64,000 nt of DNA. Origin: Microsaccharimonas sp964523145 (GTDB taxonomy: Bacteria > Patescibacteriota > Saccharimonadia > Saccharimonadales > Saccharimonadaceae). A program made the translations under genes and the position numbers. The stretch lies in assembly GCA_964523145.1 (NCBI GenBank), contig CAZFYB010000001.1, positions 88,889-152,888 on the forward strand, in the 5' to 3' direction. The notes beneath the pieces were generated by a model. That model saw only the letters and a list, made by a program, of their open reading frames with translations, had not been told where the DNA came from and did not search any database. How positions within the stretch are numbered: the stretch's first letter is position 1; each line of letters starts with the position of its first letter. This document shows positions 40,584 through 48,923 of the stretch, one piece after another.

Positions 40584-41222
40584 GTGAGTACACCTGTCCA
40601 AACGATTGGTGTTATTGGTGCTGGAAAGGTGGGCATTGTACTCGCGCAGCTGGCGGTGAAAGCGGGGTATAAGGTGTATATTGCTGGATCAGGTGACCCG
40701 GAAAAGATTGCTTTAACCGTTTCAGTATTAGTGCCAGGTGCTATTGCCGTTACGAGTCAACAGGCAGCGCTTAAGTCGGATGTTATTATATTGGCGATTC
40801 CACTAGGAAAATACCAACAACTCCCAGTCACCGAGTTAAAGGATAAGATAGTCATTGATGCCATGAATTATTGGTGGGAAGTTGATGGTGAGCGACCTGA
40901 TTTAACCGATGAAAATACTACTTCAAGTGAAACAATTCAACGGTTTTTACCTGGATCTAAGGTAGTGAAAGCATTTAACCACATGGGGTATCATGATTTG
41001 TTTGATGATATTCGACCAGAGGGTGCAGTTGATCGTAAAGCGATCGCTATTGCAGGTGTTGATGAACTGAACACTGTGGCGAATATCGTTAATGCATTCG
41101 GTTTTGACCCACTGGTAATTGGTAGCTTAGCCGAAGGCGAAAAGCTTCAACCAGGCTCTCCGGTATTTGGTGCTCATGTTAATGTACAAACCTTGCGGCA
41201 TTTGATTGATACAATAAAGTAA
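40584..41222 (+). CDS. NADP-binding reductase, F420-dependent NADP reductase-like
   Basis: 212 aa Rossmann protein. IGVIGAGKVGIVLAQLAVKAG is the dinucleotide motif; KVVKAFNHMGYHDL and AGVDELNTVANIVNAFGFDPLVIG fit the NAD-binding (F420 reductase) family. GTG start directly after the previous stop. The stop overlaps the NUDIX start, so LLM, reductase, NUDIX and the next small gene form one operon. Confidence 0.82.
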   Translation: MSTPVQTIGVIGAGKVGIVLAQLAVKAGYKVYIAGSGDPEKIALTVSVLVPGAIAVTSQQAALKSDVIILAIPLGKYQQLPVTELKDKIVIDAMNYWWEVDGERPDLTDENTTSSETIQRFLPGSKVVKAFNHMGYHDLFDDIRPEGAVDRKAIAIAGVDELNTVANIVNAFGFDPLVIGSLAEGEKLQPGSPVFGAHVNVQTLRHLIDTIK

Positions 41223-41653
41223 TGAGCAAAACAAAATATCTGCACTCAGCGGGCGGGCTTATTATTCAAAATAACGAAGTACTGCTCATTCATTGGGATG
41301 CACCTCGCAGTTCATACGATTTTCCAAAAGGTACGATTGAACGCGGTGAAAGCCCTGAACAAGCGTGTGTACGTGAAGTGCTTGAAGAAACCGGTTTTAG
41401 CACTGAAATTATAAACTATATCGGACAAACTCATTACGAGTACGACTGGGTCAATGGAAAACATTACGATAAAATTGTTGATTATTTTTTATTAACACTA
41501 ACAAGCAAAGAACCGGTTCTGCCTCGGCGCGAACTATTCGAAACATTTGATAACGTTTGGCTCCCAATTGATGAGGCTTTAGAAAAACTCACTCGTGATA
41601 TCGATAAAGATATACTGCGCAACGCCCTAGAAATGTTGGATACCTATGCCTAA
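41222..41653 (+). CDS. NUDIX hydrolase
   Basis: 143 aa. The Nudix box FPKGTIERGESPEQACVREVLEETGFS is complete (G-X5-E-X7-REVLEETG). Most like Ap4A/diadenosine hydrolases or MutT-type enzymes; the substrate is unresolved. Confidence 0.92.
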   Translation: MSKTKYLHSAGGLIIQNNEVLLIHWDAPRSSYDFPKGTIERGESPEQACVREVLEETGFSTEIINYIGQTHYEYDWVNGKHYDKIVDYFLLTLTSKEPVLPRRELFETFDNVWLPIDEALEKLTRDIDKDILRNALEMLDTYA

Positions 41654-41870
41654 GCGCCGGCAAAAATCTGATATTAATGCCTATCGACTTGATATAAACT
41701 GTGAAACAAAACGGATATTCAAAGATGAGGCAGAGGCATTACATGCGGCCGAAGACCGGATGTTTGACTATCTAGGCTTAGAAATCGCCGTGTACCAATG
41801 CCCTGTCTGTCGGCAATGGCATCTAACCAGCATCACATCGGCCGAATCAAATGGCGGTTTTCGCGCATAA
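41646..41870 (+). CDS. Small CXXC protein, 74 aa
   Basis: Basic, with YQCPVCRQWHLTS, a single CPXC-X2-WH knuckle resembling half of a zinc ribbon. Its start overlaps the NUDIX end by 8 bases. Its 3' end overlaps the convergent nuclease gene by 38 bases. Function unknown. Confidence 0.65.
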   Translation: MPKRRQKSDINAYRLDINCETKRIFKDEAEALHAAEDRMFDYLGLEIAVYQCPVCRQWHLTSITSAESNGGFRA

Positions 41871-43194
41871 ATCGATGAATAATTTTATACTCGTCTAAGT
41901 TAAATGTTGGCTCGACACTATCAATTATTGGTTGAGAATCAGTATCTAAGAAGCCCTGAACGATCCAATTGTTAATAACGACTTGTTCACCTTCGGCATT
42001 AACCGGTACAGCAATGGGCCCCTTGTACGCCCATTCAGATAACTTTGTTTGCTTGAGCGCTAATTCAAAACGCAAATTATAAAGGTTGCGATCTTCTTTG
42101 CCTACACAAGCACCTTTGCATTGTCCGATACTATAAGCAAAACACGCCCCTTTGGTTTTCTCGAGGCCCATGAGTTTAGGACATAAATGGTTATCTCGAG
42201 TCAGTTGATCAAGCTTTTCTTTAGCTTTCATTTTGTTTTTGAATATTCCGTATATGTCTTTGATTTTTGTTTCATTGTTTACATTGCCATAATGAATAGA
42301 TAATTGAGCGTAGCCATCATCTTCGGTCTTGACCATCATTGCGTACTGGGATACTCGGCGCAGAAGCCGATTGTAAAGTGGCATAAGGTCTTTAACCAAC
42401 TTAGATTCTAGCAGCAGAGCAGACAGCTCACTTCCGGTCGGAATTGTTTCAACATGGTGAACATATTGACTAATTTTCACTTCTTTCGGGCTGGTGCTTT
42501 GGAAATGCGACAGCACCCGTTTTCGAAGCGTGACACTTTTGCCGACATATATCGGCTGGTTCGCTTCATCTTTAAAAATGTACACGCCAGGGGTGTTTTC
42601 TATTGATTCAAGCTCTACTTGATTTAAGTGTGGCGGTAAAGATTGGTTATTTAGTTGATGCGATACAGCTACGTTGAATGATTCAGAGCCATGTTCGTCA
42701 AAGGCAAGTTGGCTAAAGTAATGAATAGCGCGGGCATCCTCAAGCGCACGGTGCCGGTCAAGTACCGGAATGTTATGGCGCTGAATAATTTTTTCTAAGC
42801 TATGGCCATTTTGTCCACTATATAAATAACGAGAAAGTCGCACTGTACAAAGCAATTTTGGACTAAAACGACTTCCTACCATAGCAAACTCGTTTTTTAA
42901 GAAAGAATAATCAAACCGAACATTATGGGCGATAAACACGGCGCCGTCTAAAATCTCAAGGAGCTCATCAGCAATGTCTAAAAAAGTTGGCGCACCTGCA
43001 ACATCAGCGGCGGTTATGCCAGTTATAGTGGTGATTGCTGAAGGAATGTGAGTCTCAGGGTTAAGCAGTGTTGAAAATTCTTTGGTAATCACCCCATTGT
43101 CCACCCGAATTGCCGCGACCTCTAAAACACGACTATTACGATAGCTGCCTCCGGTGGTTTCGATGTCGACATAGACTACGGGGTAAGGGAACAC
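41833..43194 (-). CDS. DnaQ-type exonuclease fused to GIY-YIG (UvrC/Cho-like) nuclease
   Basis: About 453 aa. The N-terminal DEDDh exonuclease has DIETTG (D10), FIAHNVRFDYSFL and HRALEDARAIH. Around residues 210-290 is a GIY-YIG domain (TPGVYIFKDEANQPIYVGKSVTLRKRVLSHF), followed by the UvrC-like cysteine region (GACFAYSIGQCKGACVG). Such fusions are known from actinobacteria. The start is chosen at the GTG 43194: TATACT ends 7 bases upstream, which would make the message leaderless. A longer frame begins at 43233. Confidence 0.85.
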   Translation of the reverse strand: MFPYPVVYVDIETTGGSYRNSRVLEVAAIRVDNGVITKEFSTLLNPETHIPSAITTITGITAADVAGAPTFLDIADELLEILDGAVFIAHNVRFDYSFLKNEFAMVGSRFSPKLLCTVRLSRYLYSGQNGHSLEKIIQRHNIPVLDRHRALEDARAIHYFSQLAFDEHGSESFNVAVSHQLNNQSLPPHLNQVELESIENTPGVYIFKDEANQPIYVGKSVTLRKRVLSHFQSTSPKEVKISQYVHHVETIPTGSELSALLLESKLVKDLMPLYNRLLRRVSQYAMMVKTEDDGYAQLSIHYGNVNNETKIKDIYGIFKNKMKAKEKLDQLTRDNHLCPKLMGLEKTKGACFAYSIGQCKGACVGKEDRNLYNLRFELALKQTKLSEWAYKGPIAVPVNAEGEQVVINNWIVQGFLDTDSQPIIDSVEPTFNLDEYKIIHRFMRENRHLIRPM

Positions 43195-43241
43195 TGTATA
43201 TAGTATAGCTTTTCTATTGAGATCAGAAAACACGCCTATGC

Positions 43242-43270
43242 TTGATAAAAGCTTATGATAGGTATATAAA
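43242..43270 (+). promoter_or_regulatory. Promoter of the 43351-44028 gene
   Basis: TTGATA (43242-43247) and TATAAA (43265-43270) with 17 bases between. A CGTGGC/GCCACG hairpin lies in the leader near 43306-43320. Confidence 0.55.
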
Positions 43271-43350
43271 ACTGTTTAGACTTGTGCACATGCGTGAGTT
43301 GCCTCGTGGCATCGCCACGAATTAACAATTCACCTTCAAAGAATAGAGCG

Positions 43351-44028
43351 ATGATGACTTCAAGCAGCGAAAATGAACGAACCTTCTCGGCTGAAACGCA
43401 AGAGCTTGTTGACATTCAAGCTGCTGCGTTTTTAAAAGCCCTACGGATGCGTGATGAAGAACGAAACCGTATAGAGGTGAGCGAAGAACTTGAGTTTCAA
43501 GCTCAAGAAGAGATCGAACCGTACGATGAGAAATACTTCTTCACACGCGTTTTCTCTTTACTCTTTGCACCTTTGTGCAGCGGGTTACTGTTGGCAGGGC
43601 TAACAATCCTGGCCCACGGAATATTCATAAGAGTTGCTCCTGGTGAAACAGGGAAGCTATTCTTGGTCTCATCGGTACTTGCGGTCTTCGTTTTAGGCTG
43701 GATCGCAAACGCTTTCGTCCGCGGGCTTGCATCAAGTCTCTACAATGATGGATCTCGACTCATTCCCATTGAGCCGAGGTTTCTCATACTAGGACTCTTG
43801 GGCTCCAAAGGTTCGTTTCCGAATTCAGAACTGGTCGTGAGTCAGTACTACGAGTCCCTCCTGAATTTCATCCCGGGCTGGAATAGTTGGGTGATCAAAA
43901 TGGACACGTCTGCTCAGATCGATTCAAACATTCATGTACTCAAACACGTAAGGGATGGAGATATTCTCGTCGAACTGATCAGTCCAGGCTTGCCCAAGAC
44001 AAAACGCAAGCTCTTCAGGCGAAGGTGA
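43351..44028 (+). CDS. Membrane protein of unknown function, high-GC class
   Basis: About 225 aa. Acidic N-terminal helical region (~residues 1-60), two membrane helices (LFAPLCSGLLLAGLTILAHGIFI and LFLVSSVLAVFVLGWIANAFV), then a polar domain. The ATG pair at 43351/43354 is preferred over an earlier in-frame GTG/ATG. GC and codon use match the secretion cluster that follows, and a strong terminator separates the two. Confidence 0.6.
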   Translation: MMTSSSENERTFSAETQELVDIQAAAFLKALRMRDEERNRIEVSEELEFQAQEEIEPYDEKYFFTRVFSLLFAPLCSGLLLAGLTILAHGIFIRVAPGETGKLFLVSSVLAVFVLGWIANAFVRGLASSLYNDGSRLIPIEPRFLILGLLGSKGSFPNSELVVSQYYESLLNFIPGWNSWVIKMDTSAQIDSNIHVLKHVRDGDILVELISPGLPKTKRKLFRRR

Positions 44029-44033
44029 ACTGC

Positions 44034-44082
44034 TCCTGGCGCGGCATTTTTTGCCGCGCCAGGAACCTTCTTTTTATTTTTC
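44034..44082 (+). terminator. Terminator with 13-bp perfect stem
   Basis: TCCTGGCGCGGCA (44034-44046) pairs perfectly with 44052-44064, then ACCTTC and a T-rich run. Confidence 0.9.
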
Positions 44083-44109
44083 GAAATTATTACTTTTTAA
44101 TATTCCTGT

Positions 44110-44246
44110 ATATATTGCAAGAATATTGCAATATATGCGCTTTTAATGTACTCTTAAAGCAAAATATTAGTACATTTTACATGATTGGTCGGTTACAGAC
44201 TTGATGTACGCACCAAATTTGCAACCGGGCAGTGATCCGGGTCTGT
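44110..44246 (+). promoter_or_regulatory. Inverted-repeat control region before the secretion operon
   Basis: The 302-base space before the ParA-like gene holds no gene. It has ATATATTGCA/TGCAATATAT (44110-44119/44127-44136), AATGTAC/GTACATT (44145-44151/44170-44176) and ACAGAC/GTCTGT (44195-44200/44241-44246). The first two look like operators, the third like an RNA stem. A -10-like TATACT is at 44304-44309 without a good -35. Confidence 0.5.
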
Positions 44247-44329
44247 TGTTCGCCTTAAAGGCTTGAGCCATCAGATATGCAATACCTTAACAATTTGTCT
44301 GATTATACTTACAACCTAAGGGGAGAATC

Positions 44330-45589
44330 ATGAGCGAATCATCGGGCAGGCCCACGGTACGCATTCCGGAACATGAAGGCAAACCGCCCAACGTGTTCCA
44401 GAAGGTGCGCCAACGATCTGCTGCGAACGAAGCAAAGCAACAAGAGCCCGTTCGACCAACCGTAGAGGTGTCTGCAAAGCCAACCTGGAGGGAATCACTT
44501 CCTGACTGGCTGCGCGACAGCGAACCGGCAAAGTCCGAACAGCTCCTGCACCTCAAGTGGATTCTTTACAGCCGACTAGTGTTCGCACTGAAGGATGTGA
44601 AGAAAAATTCGGAAACCGTCTGGATTCCGAATTTCGAGAATTACCACAAGGGAGCGGCCGACAACTTCAAGTTCGTACGAGAAACGCGCCAGGCAACTAG
44701 CGCAGTTATCGTTGTGCCTGAAGCGAGCGGTGGGGTAAGTAAAACCACCGTGTCGACACTATTGGGCGCCGAGCGGAGCCTTTCAACGGACATGAACGTC
44801 ATCGTTTACGATGGTGATACAAGTGATCCGAACGTTTTCATGTGGTATGGCCTTAACCCTGATGAAGGGTGGCTCACTGGGCAAAGCCTTGTCAGCTACT
44901 TGAATGAAGGGTGGGTGCCGTCCTACAACGACATGACGCGCTACTGTGCAGCGGAGTTTGACTCTGGTGTCTTGGCGATTCACGCCGTGCGAGGAACATC
45001 GATCGATGCCGAATCAACCACTCTGATCGTTGATAAGGTGAGGCCTACGTGCCACACTCTCATCTGCGATACAGAGCCCGGTACCAAGGAGGATGTAGCG
45101 ACACACGCTCTCATCAAATCTGCGGATATCGTCATCGTGCCAGGTTTTGCATCGGGCACGAAAGAACTCGAAGGGGTGAATTCGACGCTCGACTACGCAC
45201 CCTACGGCCTTCGTGGCCTTAGGGGCGCTGTCGCCGAGCATGTGATCATCGCAATTAGTGGCGTCAAGCCACGCGAGTTCAATCTCCGCACAAGGCATCG
45301 GCTGGCTCGACGCTACGGTGCGTCTGTTCACCAAGTCATCTTGATTCCGTTCTCTCAGTACATCAAGGGGACCGGAAACTTCGATGAGATCAACAAGATC
45401 AAGATGAGTGCACTAGATCCGCGCACGCGGTATGGTGTATCCAACTTGAACCGAGCCGTCAGCGAGTTGGCGGGCACACTGAATCAACGCAAGGAAACAC
45501 AAAGGGTGGCTCTTGCCAACCTAAGACGAGATGAAGTGTCTCGTTCACAACTCCAGCACGACAACCATCAAGCTGTCTCAACGCACTGA
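44330..45589 (+). CDS. ParA/MinD-like ATPase at the head of the type IV secretion operon
   Basis: 419 aa. A charged N-terminal region of ~125 residues precedes a SIMIBI-type ATPase. The deviant Walker A reads GGVSKTT (~residue 135), lacking the signature lysine of KGGXGKT. VIVYDGDTSDPN and TLICDTEPGTKEDVATHALIKSADIVIVPG fit the A-prime and Walker B regions. GGGGAG precedes the ATG. High GC. It may position or power the apparatus; the family is assigned from motifs only. Confidence 0.75.
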   Translation: MSESSGRPTVRIPEHEGKPPNVFQKVRQRSAANEAKQQEPVRPTVEVSAKPTWRESLPDWLRDSEPAKSEQLLHLKWILYSRLVFALKDVKKNSETVWIPNFENYHKGAADNFKFVRETRQATSAVIVVPEASGGVSKTTVSTLLGAERSLSTDMNVIVYDGDTSDPNVFMWYGLNPDEGWLTGQSLVSYLNEGWVPSYNDMTRYCAAEFDSGVLAIHAVRGTSIDAESTTLIVDKVRPTCHTLICDTEPGTKEDVATHALIKSADIVIVPGFASGTKELEGVNSTLDYAPYGLRGLRGAVAEHVIIAISGVKPREFNLRTRHRLARRYGASVHQVILIPFSQYIKGTGNFDEINKIKMSALDPRTRYGVSNLNRAVSELAGTLNQRKETQRVALANLRRDEVSRSQLQHDNHQAVSTH

Positions 45590-45600
45590 GAGAGAGAATC

Positions 45601-45942
45601 ATGAACAATTTGCTTGCGGACGCCGATGAGTCGGTGACCGCCACGAGTACGACCGATCGTTCAATGGGGTCATACCCTATTGAATGTGACTGGGTCCAGA
45701 AGTTTCGCAACAGCGGCGCCGAAGATCAGCTGAACTCGATTTTCGGCAATGCGGTCGGCTTCATCCTGGAATACTGGTGGGTGATCATGCTCGTTGCGGT
45801 GCTGATGGCAGCCCTCACCCTGGTGTTCAACAAGAACAGGCAGGGTAACGCATTCAAGCTCGCCATGACCGTCGCCATCGTGGGCTTTCTGCTGCCGCCT
45901 ATCCTGGGCTTGGGTGTCAATCTGAATCCTGGCCCCTGCTGA
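45601..45942 (+). CDS. VirB2-like pilin candidate
   Basis: 113 aa. Two hydrophobic helices near the C-terminus (ILEYWWVIMLVAVLMAALTLVF and FKLAMTVAIVGFLLPPILGLGV) joined by a short basic loop, the VirB2/TrbC layout. The N-terminal ~50 residues are polar. A perfect hairpin follows directly, as seen after highly expressed first genes in pilus operons. Confidence 0.65.
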   Translation: MNNLLADADESVTATSTTDRSMGSYPIECDWVQKFRNSGAEDQLNSIFGNAVGFILEYWWVIMLVAVLMAALTLVFNKNRQGNAFKLAMTVAIVGFLLPPILGLGVNLNPGPC

Positions 45943-45945
45943 TTC

Positions 45946-45978
45946 GCTGACCGGGCAGATTCGTTCTGCCCGGTCAGC
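45946..45978 (+). terminator. Intra-operon hairpin after the pilin gene
   Basis: GCTGACCGGGCAG pairs perfectly with CTGCCCGGTCAGC around a 7-base loop. No T-run, so more likely an RNA stabiliser or partial block than a full terminator. Confidence 0.75.
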
Positions 45979-46000
45979 CTCATCATTCGAGAGGAAAAGA

Positions 46001-47215
46001 ATGCTCTGGATACTTGATTTCGGAAAGGCATTGAACGAGTTCGTGAAATGGCTCTGGGATTACGTCCAGCAGCTACTCGGACTTTCGATCGACTTCAACG
46101 CGCTGTCTATCATCATCTACATCTATGGAAACACTGCCGCCGTAGCCTACGAGCTGGTTATTTACGTTTTCACAGCTGTTATCGTGTTCTCGCTTTTCAT
46201 TAGGAGGATGCGTAAGAACGGTGCCGTGTCGTTGGTCATGCTTGTAGGAATCGGAGTGATTATACCCTTGTGGTTTCTCGCTTTCGATCAACTGCAGGAG
46301 ATTGGCGATACATTAAAGCGCCTGATGCTAGAGATTCAACCACCGGAAAATCTTGACGAGGTTATGAACGAAAACCTTATAGATGGTTCGGTGGTCACGC
46401 TTTCTCTGCCGGTATTCCCGGTTGAGCAAGCGATCATTCCTGTAGTTTTGACTATCCAGCTTGCCGTTTCTGGACTTGGGCTCCTGTTCCTGATGGTGGC
46501 CTACGAGATCACGAATGTTGTACTGACGTGTCTCGGATTGCTTGTGTTTGCGATGTATGGGCTTGGTGATCGGACGCGGAAATTCTTCGCTATGATTATC
46601 AGCATCTTCATCGTGACCGGTATTGTCGGCATCCCGGTTATTTTGCTCTTCACGCAGATCGCACAGCTCCTTGCTGGTGCTTTGTTAGGAGAAATTGATA
46701 ACGGGACGTGGCAGACGTTGTTTATCTTTGTTGCCGTAATTTCAGCTTTGATCCTGCAACCACTTATGGTTAAGGCCGCTTACAAAAGGGTCAACCAAAT
46801 GGTGGGTAGGGTAATTGCTCAGGTCGACAACAAGCTGCGAACAACGACCGAGAACAAGAATCGTCTCGATGCACATCTTGCTGGTAGTCAGCGCACAACG
46901 ATAACACATCGTTTTGCGCAGATGCGAGTCAGTACGGTTAACGCCGGCATTGACAAGCTCGATAACTGGAAGATGGCTGGGGCTGCTTCGATTTCACAGA
47001 AACTCACCAATGCAGCAGATAGGGCATCGAAAATCGCCAAACCTGCTGCTAAAGTGATCTCTCCTGTGGCAGGTGTAGCATCAAAGGCTTCACCTGTGAT
47101 CGCTGCAATTCCGCATCCTGCTGCTAAGGCCATTTCGATAGGTGCACCAATCCTCAATTCGCTCGTAAAGAGCATCGGAAACAAACCGCTGCCTAGAGAT
47201 CGAGTGAGGAGCTGA
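46001..47215 (+). CDS. VirB6/TrbL-like polytopic membrane protein
   Basis: 404 aa. About six hydrophobic helices between residues 20 and 250 (including VVLTIQLAVSGLGLLFLMVAYEITNVVLTCLGLLVFAMYGLG). A cytoplasmic or external Ala/Lys-rich tail of ~130 residues follows. Size, topology and place between pilin and VirB4 suggest the VirB6 channel component. GAGAGGAAAAGA is upstream. Confidence 0.72.
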   Translation: MLWILDFGKALNEFVKWLWDYVQQLLGLSIDFNALSIIIYIYGNTAAVAYELVIYVFTAVIVFSLFIRRMRKNGAVSLVMLVGIGVIIPLWFLAFDQLQEIGDTLKRLMLEIQPPENLDEVMNENLIDGSVVTLSLPVFPVEQAIIPVVLTIQLAVSGLGLLFLMVAYEITNVVLTCLGLLVFAMYGLGDRTRKFFAMIISIFIVTGIVGIPVILLFTQIAQLLAGALLGEIDNGTWQTLFIFVAVISALILQPLMVKAAYKRVNQMVGRVIAQVDNKLRTTTENKNRLDAHLAGSQRTTITHRFAQMRVSTVNAGIDKLDNWKMAGAASISQKLTNAADRASKIAKPAAKVISPVAGVASKASPVIAAIPHPAAKAISIGAPILNSLVKSIGNKPLPRDRVRS

Positions 47216-47217
47216 TC

Positions 47218-48771
47218 ATGGCACAGAATTCAGGGGTGGGGGAGAACTATTTTATCCCCCACCCGCGCACCATGCGTGTCAACTTTTTTCCGTTTGACGT
47301 CTTCGACTACGTCTGGACGTCCCTGATTTTCGTTGCATGCTTGCTTCTTGCTCAGTCATGGGGCGATTTTGGAAGTTTGGCATGGTTGGTTTTTGGTGCC
47401 ATATGGTTTGTGACTATGTGGCCAATCTTTCCAACGATGAATGAACGTCTGTACTACCTGGGGCTAGTCGCTCCATTTAAAGAGCTGTACTTCCATCGAA
47501 AGAAAGGATACATTTGGCGTAAAGGTCAAAAAGAGAAATATCCGTATGAAGTACGTGAGTTTGGAAAGATGGGGTTGATTTATACCCTTGACCGACAAAC
47601 TTACTCGATGATATTCAGCATGAAGGGTAGCCCAGTGGCAGCCTTGAGCCTTGTGTCGCAATATGGTCACAATGCTCAACATGCAGAAATTCTTCGACGT
47701 GCTTCAGCGAGTACCGGGCTTCGCGGCCTAGAGTTAACGCTCGGATACGACATACGGCCTGAAAACCCGTTTGCCGTGCGTTATGAGCTTGCCTTAGGGG
47801 GAGATTTGAATGTGGTACTTCCAGAAGCTTTGGTAAATGGGACTCCTGAATCGGAGTATACCGCCAAGGATCATCGGGAAGTATTTCGCCGACAGATCGC
47901 CAACGAGATGGAGCTCATGGCTCTTGATGCACCCCAAGTAAGCATGGTGGCGGTCTTCACGATTAAAGACAACCGTGTCTTTCGTAGAATTCTCCGTCAA
48001 GGAATGTTCTACAGCCACCAAGTACGCCGCGAAACACTTGTGCGCATCAGGGAAAACCTGACCACACTTCTTCGAACGGTGTACGAAGGAGTGGAGATGC
48101 TCAACGGCGACCAAGCTGAGGAGTACCTTCGCAAGTCACGAGATATCGCCGAAATCTACGAATTCTATTCTCAGATGGATGAATTCTATTCTGATGAGGA
48201 GCAGAGACGTACGATGCAGGGTGACGAATCGTTCGTGCCAAGCAGTGATCGTCCGGTGTATCATGCGCCGTTCGACCATATCATTGCAAATCCTGAGTCC
48301 TTGACGATGGATGGCACTTCGATCGCGCTCATTCGGTTGACTGAATTTCCGCTCGATCAACCGCCGGTTGACTACCTTCGAGAATACAGTTCGGTTTTCA
48401 ACCTTCCTGTCCCTTTCTTTTCGCTGAATGTAAGCGGGAAGACGAAGAAAGGATCGCTGCAGTCCTTCATCAAAGGCCCTCGTGAAACATTCATGGATAC
48501 CACACTAGAAATGGTGGGGAATGCCAAGGGAGGATCCGAGCAAGATGAAGTAAACGAAAGGCGTGAAGCGGAGCGCCAAAGGCTGAAGGCAAGCTACACA
48601 ATCGATTTCAAACCATCGGTTGTCATTCTGGCAGCAAATCAAGAGGACCTGGATTCCCAAGTTCTTAGCACTATCGATTTGCTGCGAGAAAAGAACCTTG
48701 GCCCTGTGCACGTAAAGGGTAGGTTCCGCCAGTGGCGTGAAGTTCTTTCGACAGTCACCCACCTTCCGTAA
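47218..48771 (+). CDS. Membrane-anchored N-terminal half of a split VirB4 (VirB3-VirB4N-like)
   Basis: 517 aa. Two membrane helices near residues 25-70, followed by WPIFPTMNERLYYLGLVAPFKELYFHRKKG. A large soluble domain similar in outline to the VirB4/TrbE N-terminal domain and the actinobacterial SCO6880 family follows. No Walker A. The ATPase half is the next gene. It starts 2 bases after the VirB6-like stop and ends before a perfect hairpin. Confidence 0.7.
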   Translation: MAQNSGVGENYFIPHPRTMRVNFFPFDVFDYVWTSLIFVACLLLAQSWGDFGSLAWLVFGAIWFVTMWPIFPTMNERLYYLGLVAPFKELYFHRKKGYIWRKGQKEKYPYEVREFGKMGLIYTLDRQTYSMIFSMKGSPVAALSLVSQYGHNAQHAEILRRASASTGLRGLELTLGYDIRPENPFAVRYELALGGDLNVVLPEALVNGTPESEYTAKDHREVFRRQIANEMELMALDAPQVSMVAVFTIKDNRVFRRILRQGMFYSHQVRRETLVRIRENLTTLLRTVYEGVEMLNGDQAEEYLRKSRDIAEIYEFYSQMDEFYSDEEQRRTMQGDESFVPSSDRPVYHAPFDHIIANPESLTMDGTSIALIRLTEFPLDQPPVDYLREYSSVFNLPVPFFSLNVSGKTKKGSLQSFIKGPRETFMDTTLEMVGNAKGGSEQDEVNERREAERQRLKASYTIDFKPSVVILAANQEDLDSQVLSTIDLLREKNLGPVHVKGRFRQWREVLSTVTHLP

Positions 48772-48795
48772 TTACATCAGACAACAAGTATTGCC

Positions 48796-48834
48796 GGGTG
48801 GGGTGCGACAAGCACCCCACCCAAATAACTTTTC
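48796..48834 (+). terminator. Hairpin between the two VirB4 halves
   Basis: GGGTGGGGTGC (48796-48806) with GCACCCCACCC (48812-48822), perfect, followed by AAATAACTTTTC. It may reduce read-through inside the operon. Confidence 0.75.
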
Positions 48835-48923
48835 TGTAGTCTTATATATGTTTATATGAATCTCCAGAGGTGTTATGAAATACCTTGTACTTTACAATTC
48901 AGTCAACCAGGGAGGAGCCGCAC

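Noticed and set aside
44330..45589. Chromosome or plasmid partition ParA with replication origin nearby
   Set aside because: No ParB, replication initiator or iteron series is seen; the inverted repeats upstream are single copies, and the following genes are secretion components.
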